Of a stretch of 55,729 bases of DNA, positions 31,971-41,300 are shown piece after piece. The stretch lies in NCBI GenBank assembly GCA_028280965.1, contig JANQKT010000011.1, positions 1-55,729 on the forward strand, given 5' to 3'. The translations under genes and the position numbers were made by a program. The notes below the pieces were generated by a model. It saw nothing but the letters and a program-made list of their open reading frames with translations, was not told the DNA's origin and did no database searches. This DNA comes from Phycisphaeraceae bacterium. Lineage in GTDB: Bacteria; Planctomycetota; Phycisphaerae; Phycisphaerales; Phycisphaeraceae. Numbering within the stretch: the first letter of the stretch is position 1; the number at the start of each line of letters is the position of its first letter.

Positions 31971-34529
31971 ATGTTTGAACGATTTACAGACCGAGCCCGC
32001 AAAGTGATGGCCCTGGCCAACCAGGAGGCCCAGCGCTTCAACCACGAGTACATCGGCACCGAGCACATCCTGCTCGGGCTGGTCAAGGAAGGCTCGGGCG
32101 TCGGCGCCAACGTCCTGAAGAACCTGAACGTTGATCTCCGCAAGGTCCGGCTCGAGGTCGAGAAGCTCGTGAAGTCCGGGCCGGACATGGTCACGATGGG
32201 CAAGCTGCCGCAGACGCCGCGGGCCAAGAAGGTGATCGAGTTCGCGATCGAAGAGGCCCGCACGCTCAACCACAACTACGTCGGGACCGAGCACCTGCTG
32301 CTCGGGCTCCTGCGTGAGCACGAGGGCGTCGCGGCGCAGGTGCTCATGAACCTGGGCCTGAAGCTCGAAGAGGTCCGCGAGGAAGTGCTCGAACTGCTCG
32401 GCGCCGGCGTCGAACCGGAAGAAGCCGGTGGCGGCGAAGAGAAGTCGTCCGGCGGTGAACGGCCGGCCGGCAAGGGCGGCAAGTCCAAGACCCCGGCGCT
32501 TGATTCGTTTGGCCGGGACCTCACCGAGTTGGCGCGCGAGGGCTCGCTGGACCCGGTCATCGGCCGGGCGAAAGAGATCGAACGCCTGGTGCAGATCCTC
32601 TGCCGTCGCACGAAGAACAACCCCGTCCTGCTCGGCGAAGCCGGCGTAGGCAAGACCGCGATCGTCGAGGGCCTGGCCCAGCAGATCATTTTGCAAGACG
32701 TTCCCGAGATCCTGCTGGACCAGCGGATCGTCGTGCTGGACCTGGCGATGATGGTCGCGGGCACCAAGTACCGCGGGCAGTTTGAAGAACGCATCAAGGC
32801 GGTTATGAACGAGGTGCGTCGCGCGAAGAACGTGCTGCTCTTTATCGACGAGCTGCACACGCTCGTCGGCGCCGGCGGGGCGGAGGGCGCGATCGACGCG
32901 TCCAATGTCCTCAAGCCCGCGCTCAGCCGCGGCGAGATCCAGTGCATCGGCGCGACGACGTTCGACGAGTACCGCAAGTACATCGAGAAGGACAACGCGC
33001 TGGCAAGGCGGTTCCAGCCGATCACCGTCAACCCGCCGAGCGTCGAGGACACGATCGAGATCCTCAAGGGCCTGCGTGAGCGTTACGAGCAGCACCACCG
33101 CGTGAAGATCACCGACGAGGCGGTCGCCTCGGCCGTCGAGATGTCCGAGCGCTACATCACCGCCCGCGTCCAGCCGGACAAGTCCATCGATGTGATCGAC
33201 GAGGCGGGCGCGCGCATCCGGCTCAAGTCGATGAGCAAGCCCCCGGACCTCGCGGACATCGAGGCGGACATCGAGCGGCTGTCCATCGAGAAGGACGAGG
33301 CCGTGAAGGCCGCGGACTACGAGAAGGCCGCCGAGCTGCGCGACGAGGCCGAGGCCCTGCGCCGCAACAAGGAGCAGATCCAGCGCGACTGGCGTGCCAA
33401 GTCGCGGGAGATCGACGGCGTGGTAGACGAGGAGGTCGTCGCCGAGGTCGTCAGCAAGATGACCGGCGTGCCGCTGACGCGGCTGGAAAAAGAAGAGTCC
33501 GAGCGGCTCTTGCAGCTCGAAGACGCGCTGCACAAGACCGTGGCTTCGCAGGACGACGCGGTCACCGCCGTGTCCCGCGCGATCCGCAAGTCCCGCGCCG
33601 GGCTGCGCGACGCCCGCCTGCCGGTCGGCTCGTTCATGTTCATCGGCCCGTCCGGCGTCGGCAAGACGCTCCTGGCCAAGGCGATCGCCGAGTTCATGTT
33701 CGGCGACCAGGACGCGCTGATCCGTATCGACATGTCCGAGTACATGGAGAAGCACAACGTCTCGCGCCTCATCGGCGCACCGCCCGGGTACGTCGGCTAC
33801 GAGGAGGGCGGCCAGCTCACCGAGCAGATCCGTCGCCGGCCGTACTCGGTTGTGTTGCTCGACGAGATCGAGAAGGCGCACCCCGATGTGTTCAACATGC
33901 TGTTGCAGGTTATGGAAGAGGGCCAGCTCACCGACTCGTTCGGCCGGCACGTCGATTTCCGTAACGTGATCCTGATCCTGACTAGCAACGTCGGCGCCGA
34001 CCTGATCAAGAACAAGGGCGGCTTCGGGTTTTCCAAGCACGACCCCGAGGCCGACTACGGCAAGATCAAGAAGACGCTGGAGACCGAGGTCGAGCGGTAC
34101 TTCCGCCCCGAGTTCATCAACCGGCTGGATGAGATGATCGTCTTCCGCCCGCTGACGAAGGAAGACCTGTACACGGTCGTGGACTTCGAGCTGGCGAAGG
34201 TGTTCAAGCGGCTGGAAGAGAAGCAGATGGTTCTCGAGCTGGACGACGCGGCCAAGGAGTTCCTGATCGACAAGGGCTACAACCCGGACTTCGGCGCCCG
34301 CCCGCTGCGCCGCGCGATCGGCCAGTATGTGGAGGACCCGCTGTCCGAGCAGATCTTGCGAGGCGATGTCCGGGACGGGCAGTTGATCAAGGTCACCCGG
34401 CCTGAGGATAAAGATCACTTGGTCTTCGACGCGACCGACGCGCCGCCCAAAGCCGAAGATCAGGGCGAACAGAGCCCCGATAACGAGGCCGACGAGCAGG
34501 CCGTGACCGAGGCCGGCACGCCGGGCTGA
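31971..34529 (+). CDS. clpC: ATP-dependent Clp protease ATP-binding subunit ClpC
   Basis: A complete 852-residue Hsp100 unfoldase. Two Clp N repeats lie at ~1-145, followed by a Gly/Glu-rich linker (~147-170). The first AAA+ module has Walker A GEAGVGKT at 222-229, the UVR-type middle domain appears as AADYEKAAELRDEAEALRR, and the second AAA+ module has Walker A GPSGVGKT at 559-566. The ClpP-binding loop region near GFGFSK fits ClpC rather than ClpB, which has a longer coiled middle domain. It unfolds substrates for ClpP degradation. No clpP or mcsB gene is adjacent. A sigma/anti-sigma pair is divergent to it. A good terminator follows. Confidence 0.96.
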   Translation: MFERFTDRARKVMALANQEAQRFNHEYIGTEHILLGLVKEGSGVGANVLKNLNVDLRKVRLEVEKLVKSGPDMVTMGKLPQTPRAKKVIEFAIEEARTLNHNYVGTEHLLLGLLREHEGVAAQVLMNLGLKLEEVREEVLELLGAGVEPEEAGGGEEKSSGGERPAGKGGKSKTPALDSFGRDLTELAREGSLDPVIGRAKEIERLVQILCRRTKNNPVLLGEAGVGKTAIVEGLAQQIILQDVPEILLDQRIVVLDLAMMVAGTKYRGQFEERIKAVMNEVRRAKNVLLFIDELHTLVGAGGAEGAIDASNVLKPALSRGEIQCIGATTFDEYRKYIEKDNALARRFQPITVNPPSVEDTIEILKGLRERYEQHHRVKITDEAVASAVEMSERYITARVQPDKSIDVIDEAGARIRLKSMSKPPDLADIEADIERLSIEKDEAVKAADYEKAAELRDEAEALRRNKEQIQRDWRAKSREIDGVVDEEVVAEVVSKMTGVPLTRLEKEESERLLQLEDALHKTVASQDDAVTAVSRAIRKSRAGLRDARLPVGSFMFIGPSGVGKTLLAKAIAEFMFGDQDALIRIDMSEYMEKHNVSRLIGAPPGYVGYEEGGQLTEQIRRRPYSVVLLDEIEKAHPDVFNMLLQVMEEGQLTDSFGRHVDFRNVILILTSNVGADLIKNKGGFGFSKHDPEADYGKIKKTLETEVERYFRPEFINRLDEMIVFRPLTKEDLYTVVDFELAKVFKRLEEKQMVLELDDAAKEFLIDKGYNPDFGARPLRRAIGQYVEDPLSEQILRGDVRDGQLIKVTRPEDKDHLVFDATDAPPKAEDQGEQSPDNEADEQAVTEAGTPG

Positions 34530-34562
34530 GCCCGCGCAACCGCTACAACCGTTAGGACCGAC

Positions 34563-34589
34563 CAGCCCCGGGACCCGGGGCTGTTTCAT
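34563..34589 (+). terminator. Intrinsic terminator of clpC
   Basis: CAGCCCC (34563-34569) and GGGGCTG (34577-34583) pair across a 7-base loop, followed by TTTCATAT. It lies 33 bases after the clpC stop. Confidence 0.75.
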
Positions 34590-34714
34590 ATCTGGGAATG
34601 CCCCTTGGGTTGTTAACAGCTTTTCCGCACAAGTCGATAAAACCATTGGGGAAGTTACGCTTGTAGCGCCGGGCCGGGCAGGCATTTCCGGGCGGCCGCG
34701 CTGAGACGAAACCG

Positions 34715-36217
34715 ATGGCTTTGGACCAACAACTCCTTGACCGCGTGCTCGACTCGCCGCAGTTGCCGAGTCTGCCGGCGATCGCGCTGCAGATCATCAG
34801 CCTGGTCCAGGAAGACGAGGCGGATGTTGACAAGATCGCCGAGACGATCAGCCTCGACCCCGCGCTATCGTCGAAGATGCTCAAGACGGTGAACTCGAGC
34901 TTCTACGGCCTGCCCAAGACCGTCGCGTCGGTGCACCAGGCGGTTATCGTGCTCGGGCTCAACAGCGTCAAGACGCTCGCGCTCGGCTTCTCGCTGGTCA
35001 ACAACCTGACCGGCAGCGGCGGGGACGGGTTCAACCACATGGCGTTCTGGCGGCGGAGCCTGTACAGCGCGACCGCGGCCAAGCAGCTCTGCGAACGGCT
35101 GCACATCGTCCAGGCCGAGGAGGTCTTCATCGCGTCGCTGCTCCAGGACGTCGGCGTGCTCGCGATGGCTCAGGTGCTCGGCGACGAGTACGCGCAGATC
35201 ATGCAGCAGGCCGGCGACGACCACCGCAAGCTCGGCGAGGCTGAGCGCGATGCGCTGGGCGGGGACCACACGGACATCGGCGCGGCGCTGGCCGAGTCGT
35301 GGGGACTGCCGCCGCTGCTGGTCGAGTCGATCCGGCTGCACGAACGGCCGGACGAGGCGCCTGAGAACCTGATCGGCCTGATCCGCACGGTCGCGGCGGG
35401 GGGGATCGCCGCGGAGCTGATCGAGCACCCGGACGACGCCGAACGCGTCGGCACGTTCTACCGTGTGATGGCCGAGTGGTTCGAGCTGGAACAGCAGGGC
35501 GCCGAATCGCTGCTCCAGGCCGTCTTCAAGCAGGCGAGTGAAACCCAGCGGCTGTTCGACCTGCCGACCGGCGAACTGGGCTCGGCCGATGACATCCTCT
35601 CGCGCGCCAGGCAGGCGGCCGAGCGCCTCAGCCAGCAAAGCCCCGCCCCGGCGCCCGAAACCATCATCAACCAGACGGAACCCGACGCACCGGCGGATGC
35701 AAACACCGACGCGTTCACCGGCTTGGGCAACCGTCGGCGGTTCGACGAGCAACTGGACGAGCGGTTCCTGTCTTCCGGGGCCGGCTCGCCGCTGAGCGTG
35801 ATCCTGATCGACATCGACCGGTTCAAGCAGTTCAACGAAACGCAGGGGCAGGTCCGCGGCGATGCGCTGCTCAAGGCGGTCTCGGCCGCGCTGAAATCAG
35901 ATGTCGATGCACGCGGCGAGGTCTTCCGTTTCAGCGGCGACCAGTTCTCGGTGCTGTGCCCGGGCATGGCGCTTCACGACGCGGCGCTGCTCGCCGAACA
36001 ACTGCGCAAGCGGGTTGAAACGACTTCGGATCGGGAATGTGGCGACCCACCGGCGACGGTGTCGATCGGTGCCGTGACGTACGAGGGCCAGGCCTTCAAG
36101 CGCCCCGACCAGCTGATCAAGGCCGCCGCGAAGGGAGTCGCCGCCGCGAAGCGGGGCGGGCGGAACATGGTGCGCGTCTTCGTGCCTAAGGGCGAGAGTG
36201 GGTCGAAGGCGGCGTGA
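34715..36217 (+). CDS. HDOD domain protein with degenerate GGDEF domain
   Basis: A 500-residue protein. Residues ~10-215 are an HDOD domain (LPSLPAIALQIISLVQ, KMLKTVNSSFYG, SLLQDVGVLAMAQ); as usual the HD metal residues are lost. After a helical linker, ~330-495 is a GGDEF domain with DIDRFKQFNETQGQVRGD, but the active-site loop reads SGDQF (407-411) instead of GGDEF. The Glu-to-Gln change removes a metal ligand, so diguanylate cyclase activity is unlikely; a sensor or scaffold role is more plausible. No signal peptide is seen. It stands alone after the clpC terminator. It is one of four c-di-GMP-linked proteins in the window. Confidence 0.9.
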   Translation: MALDQQLLDRVLDSPQLPSLPAIALQIISLVQEDEADVDKIAETISLDPALSSKMLKTVNSSFYGLPKTVASVHQAVIVLGLNSVKTLALGFSLVNNLTGSGGDGFNHMAFWRRSLYSATAAKQLCERLHIVQAEEVFIASLLQDVGVLAMAQVLGDEYAQIMQQAGDDHRKLGEAERDALGGDHTDIGAALAESWGLPPLLVESIRLHERPDEAPENLIGLIRTVAAGGIAAELIEHPDDAERVGTFYRVMAEWFELEQQGAESLLQAVFKQASETQRLFDLPTGELGSADDILSRARQAAERLSQQSPAPAPETIINQTEPDAPADANTDAFTGLGNRRRFDEQLDERFLSSGAGSPLSVILIDIDRFKQFNETQGQVRGDALLKAVSAALKSDVDARGEVFRFSGDQFSVLCPGMALHDAALLAEQLRKRVETTSDRECGDPPATVSIGAVTYEGQAFKRPDQLIKAAAKGVAAAKRGGRNMVRVFVPKGESGSKAA

Positions 36218-36442
36218 CCCCGGCAGTCTTTGGTTGGTCAATGCTCAGGCTGCGTCAAGCTAGCTTCGCACGCTCAAACGCTTCACTTGCTAGGGGCTGC
36301 ATTTGAGCTTGCTGACACTTGATGCGGCCTTAACCACCGACTATATTGATCGGCTGCGCCCGCGATCGATAATGTCGTTGTTGGGTTGGTGCTAGATCTC
36401 CGCGGCCGGCCAGCAACTGAGCTATTTAAGTTTGGAGGAATT

Positions 36443-36958
36443 ATGAAGCTATCTCTTACAATTATGTTGATCTCGTTGCTCGTAATGTTGGGCTGCGATC
36501 AGAAGGCACCCGTGGACAGTGCCAAGAACGACGGAACTGATGGAGAGTCACGCACTGATGTCATCGCTAAGGAACTGAAACCAGTTTTCCCGGCGGAGAT
36601 CTTTCTTGAGTCGCGGTCACCGGATAAGAGTGCTATCAGCTTATCGCTGATACTCGAACCGACAAGAAAGGGGGGCGAGGACGAGACCGAAAAGAGTTGG
36701 ACGGACTTCAAGCTCCACGGTGGAAGCGTCTGCAAGGTCTACCCAACATTTATCGAGCACCGCGATGGCTATGACGTCTGGCGAGTCGAATTGGATTACG
36801 TGGCTTCAAAAGAGAGCGATGGCACACCGTGGGCAGCCGTATCGAAGGAAATCTTGTTTGATGGCAAGGCTCCTGCAGTTATCACTGAGAACGAACACCA
36901 CTCAATTGTTATGCGTCCAAGAACGGAAACCAACCCCGAACAAGACGGTGCTGGATAA
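36443..36958 (+). CDS. Small lipoprotein of unknown function, low G+C
   Basis: A 171-residue protein with a lipoprotein signal ending in VMLGC (Cys17 or so). The mature part is charged, with DGYDVWRVELDYVA and KEILFDGKAPAVI in its second half, and resembles nothing I know. TTGGAGGAA seven bases upstream of the ATG is a strong ribosome site. Sampled stretches of the gene are ~45-52% G+C, much lower than its neighbours (~65%), so it may be a recent acquisition. It lies between the HDOD-GGDEF gene and asd with no operon partner. Confidence 0.75.
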   Translation: MKLSLTIMLISLLVMLGCDQKAPVDSAKNDGTDGESRTDVIAKELKPVFPAEIFLESRSPDKSAISLSLILEPTRKGGEDETEKSWTDFKLHGGSVCKVYPTFIEHRDGYDVWRVELDYVASKESDGTPWAAVSKEILFDGKAPAVITENEHHSIVMRPRTETNPEQDGAG

Positions 36959-37068
36959 CCAGCTACCCGCTCCGGGGCGAACTGATTTCCTTCGCTAGAA
37001 CATTTCGCCCGGAATCGAAGGCGCGCCGCCGGTAGCCGGTGCCAGACCTTCGGCCTTAGGCTCTACTT

Positions 37069-38151
37069 TCACTTCACCAGCAGCTCTGCGATCTGCACCG
37101 CGTTGAGCGCCGCGCCCTTGCGGACCTGGTCGCCGCAGACGAACAGGTCCAAGCCGTAGCCTTCGGGCTGGCTGAGGTCGTGGCGGATTCGGCCGACGAA
37201 CACATCATCGACATGCGACGCGTCCAGCGGCGTCGGGAAGCGGTTGTTCTCGCGGTCGTCGATCAGCGACACCCCAGGCGCATCCGCGAGCAGCTTGTGT
37301 GCCTCGTCTTCGCTCAGCGGCTTGTCGAGTGTCAGGTTGATCGACTCGGCGTGGGCACGCATGACCGGGACGCGGATGCAGGTCGCGGTGATGCCGGTCT
37401 TGTTGTCGCCTTGTTCTCCCCAGATCTTGTGCGTCTCGTGGACCATCTTCAGCTCCTCCTGGTTGTAGCCGTTGGGCTGCACGGGCGAGTTGTGGCTGAA
37501 GAGGTTGAACGCGTACTGCTGGGGGAAGATGTCGCAGGTCGGCTGTCTGCCTTCGAGCACCTCGCGGGTCTGCTGTTCGAGCTCGGCCATCGCCGCGGCG
37601 CCCGCGCCAGAAGCGGCCTGGTAGGTGCTCACGACCAGCCGCTTGACGCCGACCGCGCGGTGGATGGGCGTGACGGCGAGCAGCATGATGATCGTCGAGC
37701 AGTTCGGGTTGGCGATGACCCCCGGGACCTGGCCTTCGCCTAATCCGATGTTTGCTGCGGTGATCGCATCGGCGTTGACCTCGGGCACGACCAGCGGGAC
37801 GCCGTCGGTCATGCGGAACGCCGAGGAGTTATCGACGACGACCGCGCCGGCATCGATCGCGGCCTGGGCGTACTTCTTGGAGATCGACCCGCCGGCCGAG
37901 AACAGCGCGATATCGACGCCCGCGAAGCTGTCTTCGGTGAGCTCTTCGATGGTGAGCGTCTTGCCCCGGAACTCGGCGGTCTTGCCTGCGGAGCGCGCGG
38001 AGGCGAGCAGCTTCAGCCCGCCCATTGGGAACGAGCGCTGGTCCAGCACGCGCAGGAACTCCTGGCCCACGGCCCCGGTCACGCCGACGATGGCGAGGGT
38101 GGGGTGGGTGGTTCGGTCGGGCTGGGTCGGTTGCGTCCGGGCGGACGTCAT
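37069..38151 (-). CDS. asd: Aspartate-semialdehyde dehydrogenase
   Basis: A 360-residue enzyme of lysine, threonine and methionine synthesis that reduces beta-aspartyl phosphate to aspartate semialdehyde with NADPH. The Rossmann start IVGVTGAVGQEFLRVL, the nucleophile Cys151 in IANPNCSTI and the catalytic His in RVPVMRAHAESI are all present. A ~15-residue polar lead precedes the fold. GGAGA lies seven bases upstream of the ATG. The usual dapA or lysC neighbours are absent. Divergent from it is the large beta-propeller gene. Confidence 0.95.
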   Translation of the reverse strand: MTSARTQPTQPDRTTHPTLAIVGVTGAVGQEFLRVLDQRSFPMGGLKLLASARSAGKTAEFRGKTLTIEELTEDSFAGVDIALFSAGGSISKKYAQAAIDAGAVVVDNSSAFRMTDGVPLVVPEVNADAITAANIGLGEGQVPGVIANPNCSTIIMLLAVTPIHRAVGVKRLVVSTYQAASGAGAAAMAELEQQTREVLEGRQPTCDIFPQQYAFNLFSHNSPVQPNGYNQEELKMVHETHKIWGEQGDNKTGITATCIRVPVMRAHAESINLTLDKPLSEDEAHKLLADAPGVSLIDDRENNRFPTPLDASHVDDVFVGRIRHDLSQPEGYGLDLFVCGDQVRKGAALNAVQIAELLVK

Positions 38152-38317
38152 GGCGCGTCTCCATCGCTGGGATTTGGGGCGAATCGGGCATTATAGAGCA
38201 GCCGAGCGGGAGTGTCGTGCATGAAATCGCGGGAACTTCGGGCTTTCCCCAGGCATCTGTCGTAGAGTGTGTAGGGCAGGTGGTGCACGGATGCCGCTGC
38301 CGGCCGAACGTTCTGTG

Positions 38318-41300
38318 ATGGGACTCATGCCGATGGATCGTTTATCGATGGCTCGATGGTTGGTGGTTGTCGGCCTGTACCTGTCGTTGTTGGCACCTTC
38401 GGCAGCGGCGCAGAACCCGAATGTGACGGTGAACGAGCAGCCGACGGCCGAGCAGCGGCTGGGCGAGATCAACGAGCTGCGCGCGGCCAACCGGCACGAC
38501 GCGGCGGCGGAGTTGGTGCAGGAGCTGGTCGAGCAGTCGCGTTTCAAGCTCGTCGGCACCGGGCAGGGGCGCTATACCGATGCGGAGCGCTGGTGCAAAG
38601 AGGAACTGCTGCGCGACGGGGTGCTGCGCGAGGCCTACCGCCAGCGGTACACCGCGTCGGCGACGCACGCGCTCGATCAGGCGCGGCTCGATGAAGACCC
38701 GGCCGAGGCCTTGGCGGGTGTCTACCAGTCTTACGCCGCGACCGCGCCGGCGTTCGAGGCGGGGCTCGAGCTCGCCGGGCGGCTGCTCGAGTCCGGCGAC
38801 GCGTCCGCGGCAACCGAATTGATCGAAGAGTTGATGCGCCACCCCGATCGCGACACCGAGCTCGGCAGGCTCGTCACGCTGCGCGGTGCGGCGGCGGTGT
38901 ACACGCACGACCACGACAAGGCCGCTGAAGTACGTGACCAGCTGATCGAGCTCGGCCTGGACGGCCGCGCGGCGTGGTTGGCGTCGTTAGCCGACGCGCT
39001 CGGGCCGGGCGCATTCGCCGTGCGCCCGGGGCTCATCGATGCGGGGCCGAAGCCCGAAGAACTGAGCGTCGCGTTGTGGGATCAGCCGCTCGCGTCGGTC
39101 GACCGCTCGGCGATGTGGGTGCGGGGCCGGGCGGTGCTGCCGGTCGTGACGCCGTCGCTGGTGCTGGTCAACAACGGCCGGCAGGTCGTGGCGTGGGACA
39201 GGGCCTCGGGCCAGCGGCTGTGGGCGTACCCGGAGGACGATGGCCCGGTTGTGACGCGCACGATCGGCGGGCAGCGGTGGTACGACGCGCGCGCCGTCGG
39301 CCGTGACGCCGGGGCGGTCGCCGCGGTACTCGGCGAGAGCTACGGTATCACCGAGAATCGCAACCCCTATGTGCCCAGGAACCGTCTGGCTGTTATCGAC
39401 GAAGCGACCGGCAGCCAGCGCTGGGAGCGGGCGTCCGGCGAGGTGTACGAGGGCGAGCCGACCGAGGGCCAGACGCGCCGGGTCGGCCGGGCGAATCTGC
39501 AGCTCACGCATTTTGTCGGCACGCCGATCATCGCGCGTGGGCAGGTGCTGGCGCTGCTGCGCCGGGCCAATAGCAACTCGAGCTCACAAACGACCTGGCT
39601 GATGTCGTTTGATCTGGAAGACGGGACGCTGCGCTGGTACCGCCACCTCGCGCTGGCCTCATTGTCGTACAGCAGCGACCAGTCCAAGGTCGCGCCGCAG
39701 ATGGCGCTGCACGGCGACACGCTGTATCTGACCGACTGCATCGCGTCTGTCGCCGCCGTCGATATCCGCCGGGGCGGGTACCGCTGGCTGCGTGTGCTGC
39801 CGGTGGGCTACGGCCAGGCCCAGCGGCTGACCCTCGAGACCGATGGGACGCTCTCGCCGCCGGTGCTGACCCATGCGGGGCTGATGGTCCCGCTCGCGCT
39901 CAGCCGTGATCGGCTGGTCCTGCTCGACCCGGGGGATGGGTCGACGCTGCAAACCTTCGAGAACCACCCGCAGGTCGGCCAGGCGCAGTACCTGATGGAC
40001 GGCGGGGACGGGGCGGTGGTTGTCTCGGCCAAGTCGGTCGCGTTCTGGGACGCGGGCGACGCGGAGGTCGCCTGGACCTTCCCTTTCGATCCATCCGAAA
40101 AAGCGCAGGGCCGGGGCGATGTCACCCGCCGGTTTGTCATCGTGCCGACCACGACGCGCCTGCTGGTGCTGGACCGCGAGACCGGCAGGCTGCTTGATGA
40201 GGCCGAGTCGCCGGGCGGTAATGTCACTGTGCGCGATGGCGAGGTGCTGGCGACCAGCGCCGAGCGTTTGTACTCGTATACGAGCTGGCGGCGCGCCTAC
40301 CAACGGCTGGTGGACCGGGCCGAGCAGCAGCCGACCGACCCGACCGCGGGCCTGGCGCTCGCGTCGCTGGCGATCCGGCTGGGCGGGCAGGCCGACGCGG
40401 CGATCCAGGGCGTGGGCTACGCGATCCGCGCGATCGAGAACCAGACACCTGCCCAGGCGGTGCTCACCCGTGAGCGTGTGTTCGGCCAGCTGCGCGCTCT
40501 GGCGATCGAGCCGAGCGCGATGGACGAACGGACCCGTCGGCTGCTGTACGACCGCCTGGCGCTGGTCACGCACACCGCGACGCAGGAGGCCACGTATCAC
40601 CTGGATGCCGGCCGGTTCCATGCCGCACAGAACGAGCCGGGCCGCGCGGTCGAGCACTTCCAGTCCGTCGTTGCCGATACCGCGTTCGCCTCCCAGCCCT
40701 ATGAACGCCGGGGCGTCACGCGCTCGGCGGGCGCCGTCGCGCAGCAGGAGATCCTGCAACTGATCGAGACGCACGGCCGGTCGGTCTACGGCCGATATGA
40801 TGCGCTGGCCCGGGCGCAGCTGGCCGAGATCAAGGCCGCGGGTGAGCCCGACGCGTCGGCGTTGGCGATGATCGCTCGCCGATACCCGATGTCGCTCGCC
40901 GCGGTCGAGGCCTTGCTCGAAGCCGGGCAGCGCCTGGAAGCGCAGGGCAAACAAGCCGCCGCGATCGGTCTATACCAGCAGGCCGTCGTCCGCGCCGGGC
41001 ACTCGCGCCAACGCCAGCTCTCGGTCGGGCACCTGCTCACGTTCTACCTGAACGCCGGCAGGCCCGCTGCCGCCGCAGCGCTGTTGGAACGTGAGGGCAG
41101 GCTGTACCCGGACCTGTACCCGATTGATGCGGGCAAGCCGCTGCCGCCGAGTGTGTGGCAGCAGCGGATTGCGCTGGCGCCAACGCCCGATCGGGTACGG
41201 CCGGCGCTGGCTGAAAAACTGACGACGCCGTTCATGCTGCCGGGCAGGCTTACTTTACCGGCGCCGGGGATCGACGGCGCATCGCTGTCGGGTCGGCTGT

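Noticed and set aside
31884..34685. Very long open frame on the minus strand opposite clpC
   Set aside because: It is a mirror of ClpC coding in GC-rich DNA; its translation is rich in Asp, Val, Leu and Arg without any domain.
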